A DNA stretch of 64,000 nucleotides from Streptomyces sp. HUAS ZL42 (GTDB taxonomy: Bacteria; Actinomycetota; Actinomycetes; Streptomycetales; Streptomycetaceae): the NCBI RefSeq assembly GCF_040782645.1, contig NZ_CP160403.1:2914001-2978000 (forward strand), given 5' to 3'. Position numbers and translations under genes: made by a program. The notes below the pieces were generated by a model. It saw only the letters and a program-made list of their open reading frames with translations. It was not told the DNA's origin and ran no database searches. Shown here one piece after another: positions 43,443 through 52,405 of this stretch. Positions within the stretch are counted from its first letter, which is position 1. Each line of letters starts with the position of its first letter.

Positions 43443-43876
43443 GCGGGGCGGTCGGACGACTGGGAGACGAAGGAGTGGGCGACGTGGCGGAACGGCCGGT
43501 CGGCATAGACGAGTTGCTGGAGCGGGTCCGGGCGGGGTACGCGCGCGTGGAGGCGCGGGAGGCGTACGACGCCGCCCGGGCAGGTGCGGCTCTCCTGGTC
43601 GACATCCGGTACGCCGCCCTGCGCGAGCGGGACGGCCTGATCCCCGGCGCCCTGGTCGTCGAGCGCAATGAGCTGGAGTGGCGGCTCGACCCCCAGGGCA
43701 GCCACCGCGCTCCCGAGGCCACGCGCCACGACCTGCGTGTCGTGGTGATCTGCAACGAGGGCTACGCGTCGAGTCTTGCGGCCGCGTCCCTGCACCAGCT
43801 GGGGCTGTACCGGGCCACGGACCTGGTCGGCGGGTTCCAGGCGTGGAAGGCTGCGGGACTGCCGGTGACGTCGTAG
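43439..43876 (+). CDS. Rhodanese-like sulfurtransferase
   Basis: 145 residues, one rhodanese domain. The active-site Cys is in VVVICNEGYASS and the fold blocks VDIRYAALRERDGLIPGAL and GLYRATDLVGGFQAWKAAG are clear. The GTG overlaps the dioxygenase stop and has GGAGG 7 nt upstream. With the dioxygenase it forms a sulfur-oxidation pair: one removes cysteine, the other probably handles sulfane sulfur. Confidence 0.9.
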   Translation: MSGAVGRLGDEGVGDVAERPVGIDELLERVRAGYARVEAREAYDAARAGAALLVDIRYAALRERDGLIPGALVVERNELEWRLDPQGSHRAPEATRHDLRVVVICNEGYASSLAAASLHQLGLYRATDLVGGFQAWKAAGLPVTS

Positions 43877-43939
43877 CACTGCTGATGCCGCGTGGGGTGG
43901 CATGAGCCCTACTCCTTGGCCGTCGCCACGGTCACCGCG

Positions 43940-44390
43940 GGGACCCTGAGCGCCGCGCGCCCGGCAGGGAGGTGGCGGTGAGAGCCAGGAGCGCGGCGAC
44001 GGCCACCACCGTGACGTACACCAGCTGTGTGACCGCGGGCGCGGCACGGCGTAGGCGTGGTGGTTGAGTTCGTCCATGCCGTGCCGCATCCCGGGACTCC
44101 GGCGGCTGCGGGGTGGGAAGCGGCGGTCACCGGGGACGGCCCGCCACCAGTGCTCCCGGCCGTGACCGGCCGTGGCGTCGGTCTCCTCTACGAAGCCGTA
44201 GCGCGCGAGCTCGCGCAGGTGGTAGCTGGTCGACCCGGTGTTCAACCCGAGCGCGCGGGCCGGCGACGCGGAGGTGGCCGGCCGTGCAGGACCCGGTGCT
44301 GGAGCATCCGCTGGCGCCGCGGCTGCGCGAGCGCCTTCAGCGCGGCGAGATCGTTGAGTTCGACGGGAGGGGCGGCTGCTGGAGCTCGTC
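43940..44390 (-). pseudogene. Relic of an ArsR-type regulator joined to a membrane-protein end
   Basis: Read leftward: VELNDLAALKALAQPRRQRM then LQHRVLHG is a winged-helix N-terminus. One missing C near 44283 shifts the frame to ARALGLNTGSTSYHLRELAR then YGFVEETDATAGHGREHWWR and MDELNHHAYA. After ~44040 similarity ends and another frame gives a membrane helix, TQLVYVTVVAVAALLALTAT, with a stop near 43940. This looks like a regulator and a neighbouring transporter fused by a deletion. The rest of 43877-44592 shows no gene. Confidence 0.75.
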
Positions 44391-44592
44391 CCGCGCCTGT
44401 CGGCTCGCCGGCACCGGGTTGCTGTGGCTTACGTACACAGTCGTTTGTGCACAGGGGTCTGTGCACTGCTGTGGTCCGGCGACTTCAGAGGGGGGTTAAC
44501 CCCACCCGGTCCTCTGGGAGTTGGCGGGCTCGCCCGGCTCCGGACGCGATCGGCGCCCCCGCGCGTCTACCGTGCCCGGAGCCGGTGAGAAG

Positions 44593-45387
44593 TCAGAACC
44601 CGTCGTCCGCGAGGAACTCGGCGTCCTCGCCCTCTTCCTCCAGGGCCTGGCGGACCACCCGCAGAGCCATGCCCTCGGAGTAGCCCTTGCGGGCGAGCAT
44701 GCCCGCGAGGCGGCGGAGTCGTTTGTCGCGGTCGAGGCCCCGGGTGGCGCGCAGCTTGCGCGCGACGAGCTCGCGCGCGGTCGCCTCCTCCTGCTCGGAG
44801 TCGAGCTGGGCCACGGCCTCGTCGATCAGCCCGGAGTCGACACCCTTGGTCCGCAGCTCCTGGGCCAGCGCACGCCGGGCCAGCCCCCGGCCGTGGTGCC
44901 GGGACTCCACCCAGGCGTCGGCGAAGGCACTGTCGTCGATCAGCCCGACCTCCTCGAACCGTGACAGCACCTCCTCGGCCACGTCGTCCGGGATCTCCCG
45001 CTTGCGCAGGGCGTCCGCGAGCTGCTTCCGCGTGCGCGGGGTCCCGGTGAGCAGGCGCAGACAGATCGCCCGCGCCCGCTCAGCCGGGTCCCCTGAAGGC
45101 TCCCCCGCCTCGGCCCTCGACGAAGAGGGGGCGCCTCCGTCCTCACCGGGCGGCTCGGCGAAGCCGCGCCGTCGGCGCCCGCGTCCGGCGCGCGCCCCAC
45201 CGTCGCCTCGACGCCGGCCCCCGCCAGGCTCGTCGCCGCGCGGACCGCCCGGTGCGCCGGTGCCGTACGGTTCGTCGTCTCCGTACCCGCCGTCGTCCGG
45301 CAGGCCCGGGCCCGCGTCACCTCTGATCCCGTGCTCTCGCGAAGCGTCGAGGTGGGCGTACTCGGCCCAGTCGGTTCGTCGTGTCAC
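44593..45387 (-). CDS. recX: Recombination regulator RecX
   Basis: Modulates RecA filaments. The C-terminal ~155 residues carry the family helices: ICLRLLTGTPRTRKQLADAL, VLSRFEEVGLIDDSAFADAW, GRGLARRALAQELRTKGV and GYSEGMALRVVRQALEEE. The first ~105 residues are low-complexity (Gly/Arg/Asp), an extension that makes it longer (264) than the ~150-190 usual. The start lies 3 nt after the recA stop, so it is translated with recA. Confidence 0.94.
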   Translation of the reverse strand: MTRRTDWAEYAHLDASREHGIRGDAGPGLPDDGGYGDDEPYGTGAPGGPRGDEPGGGRRRGDGGARAGRGRRRRGFAEPPGEDGGAPSSSRAEAGEPSGDPAERARAICLRLLTGTPRTRKQLADALRKREIPDDVAEEVLSRFEEVGLIDDSAFADAWVESRHHGRGLARRALAQELRTKGVDSGLIDEAVAQLDSEQEEATARELVARKLRATRGLDRDKRLRRLAGMLARKGYSEGMALRVVRQALEEEGEDAEFLADDGF

Positions 45388-45390
45388 GGA

Positions 45391-46524
45391 TCAGCTCTTG
45401 GCGGTCGCGGCCCTGGTCTTGGCAGCCTTGGCCGCCGCGGGGGCGGGTACCGTCTTCGCGGCGTCGTCCGCGGACGTGGCCGTGGAGACGGCCGCGTCCG
45501 CGCCCGGCTCCGCCGCCGGCTCCTCCGGCCGCACGCCGACGCCCAGCTTCTCCTTGATCTTCTTCTCGATCTCGTTGGCCAGGTCGGGGTTGTCCTTGAG
45601 GAAGTTGCGCGCGTTCTCCTTGCCCTGGCCGAGCTGGTCGCCCTCGTACGTGTACCAGGCGCCGGCCTTGCGGACGAAGCCGTGCTCCACGCCCATGTCG
45701 ATCAGGCCGCCCTCGCGGCTGATGCCCTGGCCGTAGAGGATGTCGAACTCGGCCTGCTTGAAGGGCGGCGCGACCTTGTTCTTGACGACCTTGCAGCGGG
45801 TGCGGTTGCCCACCGCCTCCGTGCCGTCCTTCAGGGTCTCGATACGGCGGATGTCGATACGCACCGAGGCGTAGAACTTCAGCGCGCGGCCACCGGTCGT
45901 GGTCTCCGGGGAGCCGAACATCACTCCGATCTTCTCGCGGAGCTGGTTGATGAAGATCGCGGTGGTCTTCGACTGGTTGAGCGCGCTGGTGATCTTCCGC
46001 AGCGCCTGGCTCATCAGACGGGCCTGCAGACCGACGTGGCTGTCGCCCATCTCGCCCTCGATCTCCGCGCGCGGGACGAGCGCGGCGACGGAGTCGATGA
46101 CGATGAGGTCGAGGGCGCCGGAGCGGACCAGCATGTCCACGATCTCCAGGGCCTGCTCGCCGTTGTCGGGCTGGGAGAGGATCAGGTTGTCGATGTCGAC
46201 GCCGAGCTTGCGCGCGTACTCGGGGTCGAGGGCGTGCTCCGCGTCCACGAAGGCGACCTGACCGCCGGCCTTCTGGGCGTTCGCCACCGCGTGCAGGGTC
46301 AGGGTCGTCTTACCCGAGGACTCGGGGCCGTAGATCTCCACGACGCGGCCGCGCGGCAGGCCGCCGACGCCGAGGGCCACGTCGAGCGCGGTCGACCCGG
46401 TCGGGATGACCTCGATGGGCTCCTTCGACCGCTCGCCCATGCGCATGACCGCGCCCTTGCCGAATTGCCGTTCAATCTGTGCGAGCGCGGCATCCAGGGC
46501 CTTCTCGCGGTCGGTTCCTGCCAT
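45391..46524 (-). CDS. recA: Recombinase RecA
   Basis: Central recombinase and LexA co-protease. 377 residues. Walker [10 protein letters not shown] (66-74), Walker [10 protein letters not shown], the L1 loop [20 protein letters not shown] and L2 [10 protein letters not shown] are intact. The C-terminus ends in an Ala/Thr/Lys-rich tail typical of Streptomyces. I chose the ATG at 46522-46524 ([16 protein letters not shown]); the frame runs on to 46722 but that part overlaps the promoter. A LexA box lies upstream. Confidence 0.97.
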   Translation of the reverse strand: MAGTDREKALDAALAQIERQFGKGAVMRMGERSKEPIEVIPTGSTALDVALGVGGLPRGRVVEIYGPESSGKTTLTLHAVANAQKAGGQVAFVDAEHALDPEYARKLGVDIDNLILSQPDNGEQALEIVDMLVRSGALDLIVIDSVAALVPRAEIEGEMGDSHVGLQARLMSQALRKITSALNQSKTTAIFINQLREKIGVMFGSPETTTGGRALKFYASVRIDIRRIETLKDGTEAVGNRTRCKVVKNKVAPPFKQAEFDILYGQGISREGGLIDMGVEHGFVRKAGAWYTYEGDQLGQGKENARNFLKDNPDLANEIEKKIKEKLGVGVRPEEPAAEPGADAAVSTATSADDAAKTVPAPAAAKAAKTRAATAKS

Positions 46525-46684
46525 GGGTTCCACCCGGTTTGCTTGAGTCGATCGCTTCACGTCAAAGACGCTAACGCCTGCCACTGACAATGCGCCCCGA
46601 CGCCGGTCCGGCCTGTGGATAACTCGGGTACTTCTCCATCGAAACCGTGTCGAAATCCCCCGCGTGAGCCCGCCGGAGCCTCCA

Positions 46685-46713
46685 TCAGAATGGATGTTCG
46701 ATTTTGATGTCAA
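46685..46713 (-). promoter_or_regulatory. recA promoter with overlapping LexA box
   Basis: On the minus strand, -35 TTGACA (46713-46708) and -10 TTCTGA (46690-46685) are separated by 17 bp. The imperfect box CGAACATCCATTCT (46700-46687) covers the downstream spacer and -10. It resembles the SOS box I recall for Streptomyces recA (GAACATCCATTC). The remainder of 46525-46942 has no supported gene but must contain the promoter of the divergent membrane protein. Confidence 0.78.
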
Positions 46714-46942
46714 GCGCACCATGCGGCACCTCCGAGACTACGCTCGCGGTCCGGCAGCGGCCGGGGGTCGCGGCCGACACCCCACTTCTTGCGCCGACTT
46801 GCCGCCACGGCTGTCTCCCGCCCGGCTACCTCCCGCGTCGCACGACGGGTGTCTCCGACCGGACGACGACTGCGCGCGGTGATGTCGCGAGGCTGGGGAA
46901 TGGCTTGGGACATGAACAACGCGCGGAGGGGAGCAGGGGCTG

Positions 46943-47734
46943 ATGGGAGCGTCCACGCTGCCGGTTCAGCCGTCGGCACCGGCGGCACGGGCGCCCGGTA
47001 TGCGCCCTGCTGAACGTCTCTGCCACGCGACCGGTCTGCTCCTGATCCTCTCCGGCCTCGTCCACCTGGTGGTGTTCGCCGTCGAAGGCGGCCCTTGGGA
47101 CGGGCCCGTCTCCTGGCGCAAGCCGGTGACGTTCCGGCTGTCCTTCGGGGTGACGCTCATCGCCGTCACCTGGGTCACCTCGTACGTGCGTGTCGGGCCG
47201 CGACTGCGGGCCGTGCTGCTGGTCGTGTTCGCCGTCGACCGCGTCGTGGAGGTCGGCGGCATCACCCTGCAGGCGTGGCGGCGGGTGCCCTCGCACCTGA
47301 ACATGGAGATGCCCTTCGACACGGCGGTGTCCATGACCCTCGCGGTCGGCGGAGGTGTCCTCGTCGTCCTGCTCACCGTTTTCGCGATCGCGTCCTTCCG
47401 GCACCGGCCCTCGGGTCCCGCCGGGATGGCGCTCGCGGTGCGTTCCGGGTTCGCCGTCCTGCTCGTCGCACTGGCCTGCGGCGCGGCGATGATCGCGCGC
47501 GGGGTCGTGCTCACGCGGACCGGCCATCAGGCGGCGGCGTATCACTCGACGCCACCGCTCAAGCCGCTGCACGGGGTCAGCCTGCACGCCGTCCTGGTGC
47601 TGCCCGTGCTGGCCTGGCTGCTGTCCCGGACGTCCTGGAGCGAATCGGCACGGCGGCGGATCGTGGCGATGGCGGCCGGCTGCCATGCGGCCGCCGTCAT
47701 CGGTGCGGGGGCTTGGGCCGGTCTCACTTACTGA
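46943..47734 (+). CDS. Integral membrane protein of unknown function
   Basis: 263 residues with about seven hydrophobic helices, among them GLLLILSGLVHLVVFAVEGG, AVSMTLAVGGGVLVVLLTVF and SLHAVLVLPVLAWLL. The motif GPWDGPVSWRKPVTFRLSFG between helices 1 and 2 is conserved, from memory, in an actinobacterial family without assigned role. The ATG follows GGAG-CAGGGG. Divergent from recA; converges on the AI-2E gene with a 12-nt gap. Confidence 0.78.
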   Translation: MGASTLPVQPSAPAARAPGMRPAERLCHATGLLLILSGLVHLVVFAVEGGPWDGPVSWRKPVTFRLSFGVTLIAVTWVTSYVRVGPRLRAVLLVVFAVDRVVEVGGITLQAWRRVPSHLNMEMPFDTAVSMTLAVGGGVLVVLLTVFAIASFRHRPSGPAGMALAVRSGFAVLLVALACGAAMIARGVVLTRTGHQAAAYHSTPPLKPLHGVSLHAVLVLPVLAWLLSRTSWSESARRRIVAMAAGCHAAAVIGAGAWAGLTY

Positions 47735-47746
47735 CGCGGCGGGGCG

Positions 47747-49018
47747 TCAGGAGCCCGGCGACTCCCCGGAAGGCGCCTCCTCGGCACGCTCCGGCCCCGG
47801 CCGCCGCTCCCACAGCGACCGCACGCGCGTGAACAGGCCCCGCCCGGAGCCGAAGGTGCGGTGCCCGTGGACACGAGGATCGTCCGTGACGTCGTACCGC
47901 TTCACGTACGCCCCCAGGAACGCCTGCAGGGTGGCGACGGCCGGGATGGCGATCAGTGCGCCGACGGCGCCGAGGAGCGCGGTGCCCGCGACGACCGAAC
48001 CGAAGGCGACCGCGGGATGGATGTCGACGGTCTTCGAGGTCAGCTTGGGCTGCAGCACGTAGTTCTCGAACTGCTGGTAGATCACTACGAAGATCAGCAC
48101 CCACAGCGCGTACCAGGGGTCGACCGTGAAGGCGATCAACATGGGCAGGGCGCCGGCGAGATAGGTACCGATGGTGGGGATGAACTGCGAGACCAGGCCC
48201 ACCCACACGGCGAGCACGGGCGCGTAGGGCACGTCCAGGGACTGCAGCAGGATGTAGTGGGCTACCCCCGAGACGAGCGCCATCAGGCCGCGCGAGTAGA
48301 GGTAGCCGCCGGTCTTGTTCACGGCGATCTCCCACGCGCGCAGGGCCTCGGCCTGCCTGGCGGGCGGCAGGACCGAGCAGATCGCCTTCCTCAGTCGCGG
48401 GCCGTCCGCTGCGAAGTAGAACGAGAACAGCGCGATCGTCAGCAGTTGGAAGAGGCCCCCGAGCACCTGGGCCGAGACGTCCAGGACACCCGTGGCACTG
48501 TTGCGCACGTAGTTGCGCAGCCAGTCGGACCGGAGCAGGCCCTCCTGGATGTCCACCCGTTTCAGGTCGGTGTGGAAGTGCGTGTTGATCCAGTTGATGA
48601 CGGAGTCGAGATAGTCCGGGAAGTCCTCGACGATCTTGATGATCTGGCCCGCGAGCATGGAGCCGAGCAGGGTGACGAAACCCGCGGCCGCGATCATCAC
48701 GGCGAGGAAGACCAGGAAGGTGGCGAGCCCCCTGCGTATGCCGCGGGAGGCCATCCAGCTCACCGCGGGCTCGATGGCGAGAGCCAGGAAGAACGCGATG
48801 AGGATGTTGATCAGCAGGCCGGTGAGCTGGTGGAAGGCCCAGGTGCCCAGCTGGAACACGGCGAAGAGCGCGAGCGCGAGCACCATGGCGCGCGGCAGCC
48901 AGCGCGGCATGCGGGAACCCGGCACGGCGGCGCCGTCGGCCGGGGGCCTGTCGGGGGGCGTCGTACCGAACGGGGATGCGTGCCGGGCGGTCTGCCCCGG
49001 GTCGTCAGAGGGTGCCAC
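47747..49018 (-). CDS. AI-2E family transporter / putative permease
   Basis: 423 residues with the AI-2E (PF01594-type) pattern: paired N-terminal helices, a soluble segment with DYLDSVINWINTHFHTDLKR, then LTIALFSFYFAADGPRLRKAI, LVSGVAHYILLQSLDVPYAP, GLVSQFIPTIGTYLAGALPM and VFVVIYQQFENYVLQP-like VIYQQFENYVLQP. Members export diverse solutes or act as Na+/H+ antiporters; the substrate here is unknown. It begins at a GTG (49016-49018) and ends with a charged cytoplasmic tail. Confidence 0.9.
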   Translation of the reverse strand: MAPSDDPGQTARHASPFGTTPPDRPPADGAAVPGSRMPRWLPRAMVLALALFAVFQLGTWAFHQLTGLLINILIAFFLALAIEPAVSWMASRGIRRGLATFLVFLAVMIAAAGFVTLLGSMLAGQIIKIVEDFPDYLDSVINWINTHFHTDLKRVDIQEGLLRSDWLRNYVRNSATGVLDVSAQVLGGLFQLLTIALFSFYFAADGPRLRKAICSVLPPARQAEALRAWEIAVNKTGGYLYSRGLMALVSGVAHYILLQSLDVPYAPVLAVWVGLVSQFIPTIGTYLAGALPMLIAFTVDPWYALWVLIFVVIYQQFENYVLQPKLTSKTVDIHPAVAFGSVVAGTALLGAVGALIAIPAVATLQAFLGAYVKRYDVTDDPRVHGHRTFGSGRGLFTRVRSLWERRPGPERAEEAPSGESPGS

Positions 49019-49078
49019 GGATCAAGTCTCGCCCACGCCACCGACAACCGGTTGCGGCCCCTGCGATCCTCATTCCGA

Positions 49079-49273
49079 TCAGCGCTTCTCGTTCGGAACG
49101 TTCATCACCGTGCAGACCACGCGCCACACGTCCTTCGCGTCCCAGCCGGACGCCAGCGCCTCGTGCACCGTGCGCCCGCCGAGCTCCGACATCACGTGAT
49201 CGCGCGCGAAGGTCTCGGCGTACCCCGTGCCGAAGTGCTCCGCCATCCGCTGCCAGAAGACCGTCAACCGCAT
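49079..49273 (-). CDS. DUF3046 protein
   Basis: 64 residues, MRLTVFWQRMAEHFGTGYA through WRVVCTVMNVPNEKR. This matches the actinobacterial DUF3046 family, commonly found just upstream of recA. No biochemical role is known to me. It lies 60 nt upstream of the AI-2E gene on the same strand. Confidence 0.88.
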   Translation of the reverse strand: MRLTVFWQRMAEHFGTGYAETFARDHVMSELGGRTVHEALASGWDAKDVWRVVCTVMNVPNEKR

Positions 49274-49353
49274 GACATCAGTATCCCGCCCCTGAGGGTG
49301 GCCCCGAGCCGGGACCGCATGCCGAGACCGCTTTCCGTCCTACGGTCTGAGGC

Positions 49354-50298
49354 ATGGCCGAAACAGGAGCATCCCCACTCCCCTCTGAGCCCCAGGCGCG
49401 CTCCCCGCTCTTCCGTGCCGAGCAGTTCGTCTGGCTCACCGCGCGTGTGCTGGAACAGCACCTCTTCGCGTACCACTTCCTGAACGCCGGCGCAGAACCG
49501 GTGGAGACCGCGCTGGACGCCTACCGCAACCCGGACGGCGGGTACGGCCACGCGCTGGAACCCGATCTGCGCGGCCCCGTCAGCCAACCGCTGCACACCG
49601 CTCACGCGCTGGGCGTACTCGACGCCATCGGGCGCTGCGGAGGGCAACGGGTGGAGCGCATGTGCCGCTATCTGTCGTCGGTCTCCACGGCGGACGGCGC
49701 CCTTCCGGCGATCCATCCCAGCCAGCGCGGATACCCGGCAGCCCCGTTCATTCCGATCGTGGACGACCCACCGGGCGAACTCCTCGCCACCGGACCGGTG
49801 GTGGGCCTGTTGCACCGCAACGAGGTGTGGCACGCCTGGCTGTTCCGGGCCACGGACTTCTGCTGGCAACGGGTCGAGTCCCTGGAGAAGACCCATCCGT
49901 ACGAGATCGAGGCCGCGGTGACGTTCCTGGACTCCGCCCCCGACCGCCCGCGCGCCGAGGCGGCCGCCGACCGTCTCGGCCGCCTGGTGCGCGAAAACCG
50001 GCTCGCGGCACTGGACCCGGACGATCTCGACGCCTACCCGGTGGCACCCGGCTACGCCCCCGGCGAGCACCACTTCCCGCACGACTACGCGAGGACGCCG
50101 GGCTCCCTTGCGCGCGCGTGGTTCACGGACGAGGAGATGACGCGGTCTCTCGACTTCCTCGCGGGCCTGCAGCAGGAGGACGGCGGCTGGCCGATCCGCT
50201 GGCGCCAGTGGGCCCCGGGCACCTCTCTGGAGGCGCGCCCCATCGTGACGATCAAGGCACTGCACACCCTCAGGGCCTACGGCCGCGCCATCGGCTGA
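49354..50298 (+). CDS. Prenyltransferase/squalene-cyclase-fold hypothetical protein
   Basis: 314 residues. Repeats of the alpha/alpha-barrel type are visible: ALDAYRNPDGGYGHALEPDL near residue 65 and FLAGLQQEDGGWPIRWRQW near 270, each with the QW-like (D/E)GG(Y/W) turn. The catalytic DxDD of cyclases is absent, so an enzyme of that kind is unlikely. ATG at 49354. It converges on azlD with an 8-nt gap. Confidence 0.75.
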   Translation: MAETGASPLPSEPQARSPLFRAEQFVWLTARVLEQHLFAYHFLNAGAEPVETALDAYRNPDGGYGHALEPDLRGPVSQPLHTAHALGVLDAIGRCGGQRVERMCRYLSSVSTADGALPAIHPSQRGYPAAPFIPIVDDPPGELLATGPVVGLLHRNEVWHAWLFRATDFCWQRVESLEKTHPYEIEAAVTFLDSAPDRPRAEAAADRLGRLVRENRLAALDPDDLDAYPVAPGYAPGEHHFPHDYARTPGSLARAWFTDEEMTRSLDFLAGLQQEDGGWPIRWRQWAPGTSLEARPIVTIKALHTLRAYGRAIG

Positions 50299-50306
50299 CC
50301 GCCCCC

Positions 50307-50615
50307 TCAGCCGCCCATGGCCCGCACCCCGGCCGTGACCACCACGGCCGCCGCGACGACGAGCAGGAACGGGGCCCGCAGCAACAGCACCACGGCGGCC
50401 GCCGCGAGCCCCGCGAGCCTCGCGTCCAGCACGAGCGCGTGCCCGTCGGCGAAGGTCTGCTGGGCCGTGAGGGCGGCGAGGAGGGCCACGGGCAGCAGGG
50501 CGGCGAGCCGCCGCACCAGAGGCCTCTCGAGAACGCCCGCGGGGACGAGCAGCCCGGCGAGCTTGACGGCATAACAGCCGAGGACGGTGGCGCCGATCGC
50601 GATCCAGGTGCTCAA
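50307..50615 (-). CDS. azlD: Branched-chain amino acid exporter small subunit (AzlD family)
   Basis: 102 residues with four hydrophobic helices (ATVLGCYAVKLAGLLVPAGV, LLPVALLAALTAQQTFADG, LVLDARLAGLAAAAVVLLLR and PFLLVVAAAVVVTAGVRAM). The TTG at 50613-50615 overlaps the azlC stop (TTGA) and has GGGGGAG upstream. Forms a complex with the preceding AzlC. Confidence 0.88.
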   Translation of the reverse strand: MSTWIAIGATVLGCYAVKLAGLLVPAGVLERPLVRRLAALLPVALLAALTAQQTFADGHALVLDARLAGLAAAAVVLLLRAPFLLVVAAAVVVTAGVRAMGG

Positions 50616-51352
50616 CGCTCCCCCTCTCGTACGCCGCCGCGCTTGTGCCGCTGACCCTCCACGAACAGGACGGCCGGCGCGGCGAGCGCGGCGACCAGGA
50701 CCGGCACACCGGCGGGGAGGAGGGGCAGCAGACCGAGCCCCAGGAGCACTGCGAGCCCGGCGACGGCCCGCTCGGTGGTGGTCTTCAGCATGGGTGCCAG
50801 CAGCGCGAGGAAGACCGCCGGACCGGCCGCGTCCAGGCCCCAGGCGTCGGTGTCTCCGATGGCCCCGGCACCCAGCGCGCCCAGCAGCGTGGTGAGGTTC
50901 CACAGCACGTACAGACTCAGCCCCGTCACGGCGAAGCCGATCCGCGCACTGCGTCGCGTGGGTTGCGCCAGCGCGACGGCCGCCGTCTCGTCGATCACCC
51001 ACTGGGCGGCGACCGGACGCACCGCGCGCGGGAGGGCCAGCAACTGCGACAGACGCAATCCGTAGAACGCGTTGCGTACGCCCAGGAAGAAGGCGCCCGC
51101 GGCCGCCGTCAGCGGATTGCCACCCGCTGCGAGCGCCCCCACGAGCGCGAACTGGGACGCGCCCGTGAACACCAGGAGGCTGAGCGCGCACGTCTGCCAG
51201 AGCGTGAGCCCACCGCCCGCCGAGGTCACCCCGAAGGCGAACCCGGACAGTCCGACGGCGACCCCGACGCCGAGGGCGTCCCGTACTACGACGGCGTCCG
51301 GCTTTCCCTCACCGTCGTCGCGTATGTGTGCGAGAGCTGTCTGTTCTGTCAC
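50612..51352 (-). CDS. azlC: Branched-chain amino acid exporter large subunit (AzlC family)
   Basis: 246 residues. AzlC pattern: [54 protein letters not shown] and QWVIDETAAVALA. The GTG at 51350-51352 overlaps the AraC stop (GTGA), so all three genes (araC-type, azlC, azlD) are translationally linked. The open frame extends far upstream through the AraC gene, but that part is a shadow. Confidence 0.92.
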   Translation of the reverse strand: MTEQTALAHIRDDGEGKPDAVVVRDALGVGVAVGLSGFAFGVTSAGGGLTLWQTCALSLLVFTGASQFALVGALAAGGNPLTAAAGAFFLGVRNAFYGLRLSQLLALPRAVRPVAAQWVIDETAAVALAQPTRRSARIGFAVTGLSLYVLWNLTTLLGALGAGAIGDTDAWGLDAAGPAVFLALLAPMLKTTTERAVAGLAVLLGLGLLPLLPAGVPVLVAALAAPAVLFVEGQRHKRGGVREGER

Positions 51353-52218
51353 GTGTCGGACGGTAGGAGCAGCCGCGTCCGCGCGTCTTGTACGTTCTTG
51401 CGCTCCCGCTGGTACGCCCCGGGCGGCACCCCCACGATCCGGGCGAAGTGCCGATTGAGATGCGGCTGATCCGCGAACCCGACAGCGACGGCGGCCTCGG
51501 CGGGCGACGTCCCGGCGTCCAGCAACCGCCGCGCCTGCCGCACCCGGGCATCGGTGAGCCAGGCATGGGGCGGCATCCCGTACACGTCGCGGAAGGCCCG
51601 CAGCAGCGCGAACGGGCTGGTTCCCAGATCCCCGGCGAGCTTGTCCAGGGTCGGCGGCGCGGCCATCCGCTCCTCCAGCACGGCACGCGCGCGTACCGCG
51701 ATCCGCGCCCCCGCGCTCCGCACCTCCCGCTGCGCCAGAACCCCGCCGTTGAGCCGCAACAGCCGCGTCACCGCCACCCGCAGCAGCGTGTCGGCGGCCA
51801 GCGCGTTGCCCTCCTCCGCGGCCCGCAGCACCCGGTGCACCAGCGCGCCGGTGTACGGATCGTCGAGCACGGGAGAGACGAATCCCGGGGTACCCCGGAT
51901 GGCCGTGGTCTCGGCGGCTATCCCGGCCACGACCTCCGGCGACGGATACACCGCCCCGTACCGCCACCCCTCGGGCACACCCGCACGCCCCGTATGAGGC
52001 GTGTCCGGATTGACCAGCGCGAGCGCCCCGGCCCCCGCGTACTGATCGCCCCCACCATGGTGAAAGACCTCCACGCCCTCGGCGATGGCGGCGATGACGA
52101 AGTTCTCGTGCGTATGCCGCACAAATGTCTTCCGTACATACCGAGCCCGCAGCAGATCGACCCCGGGCAACTCGGCGTACTGCCAGTGCCGCGCAAGCTC
52201 CTTCCCCGAACCCGCCAT
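51349..52218 (-). CDS. AraC family transcriptional regulator
   Basis: 289 residues: an N-terminal cupin-like ligand domain (HTHENFVIAAIAEGVEVFHH, LVNPDTPHTG) and a C-terminal double helix-turn-helix (PPTLDKLAGDLGTSPFALLRAF, VAVGFADQPHLNRHFARIVG). The start is the ATG at 52216-52218. Directly coupled to azlCD, it most likely controls the exporter in response to an amino acid. Divergent from lhr. Confidence 0.9.
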   Translation of the reverse strand: MAGSGKELARHWQYAELPGVDLLRARYVRKTFVRHTHENFVIAAIAEGVEVFHHGGGDQYAGAGALALVNPDTPHTGRAGVPEGWRYGAVYPSPEVVAGIAAETTAIRGTPGFVSPVLDDPYTGALVHRVLRAAEEGNALAADTLLRVAVTRLLRLNGGVLAQREVRSAGARIAVRARAVLEERMAAPPTLDKLAGDLGTSPFALLRAFRDVYGMPPHAWLTDARVRQARRLLDAGTSPAEAAVAVGFADQPHLNRHFARIVGVPPGAYQRERKNVQDARTRLLLPSDT

Positions 52219-52405
52219 ACCCCCATTCTCGACCACGACCGGACGTCGTCCGCCGCGGGCCGCTTCTCCACCACGACGGCGGGACGGCCGCCAGACCACG
52301 GGAGCGGGACCCGAGCCACAACGCACCGCGCCCGTCCCGAGCCGGCACAGCGAACCGAAGCCCCAGGTCAGACCCGTTGTCAGTCCCCGGGTGCAGGATG
52401 GACGC

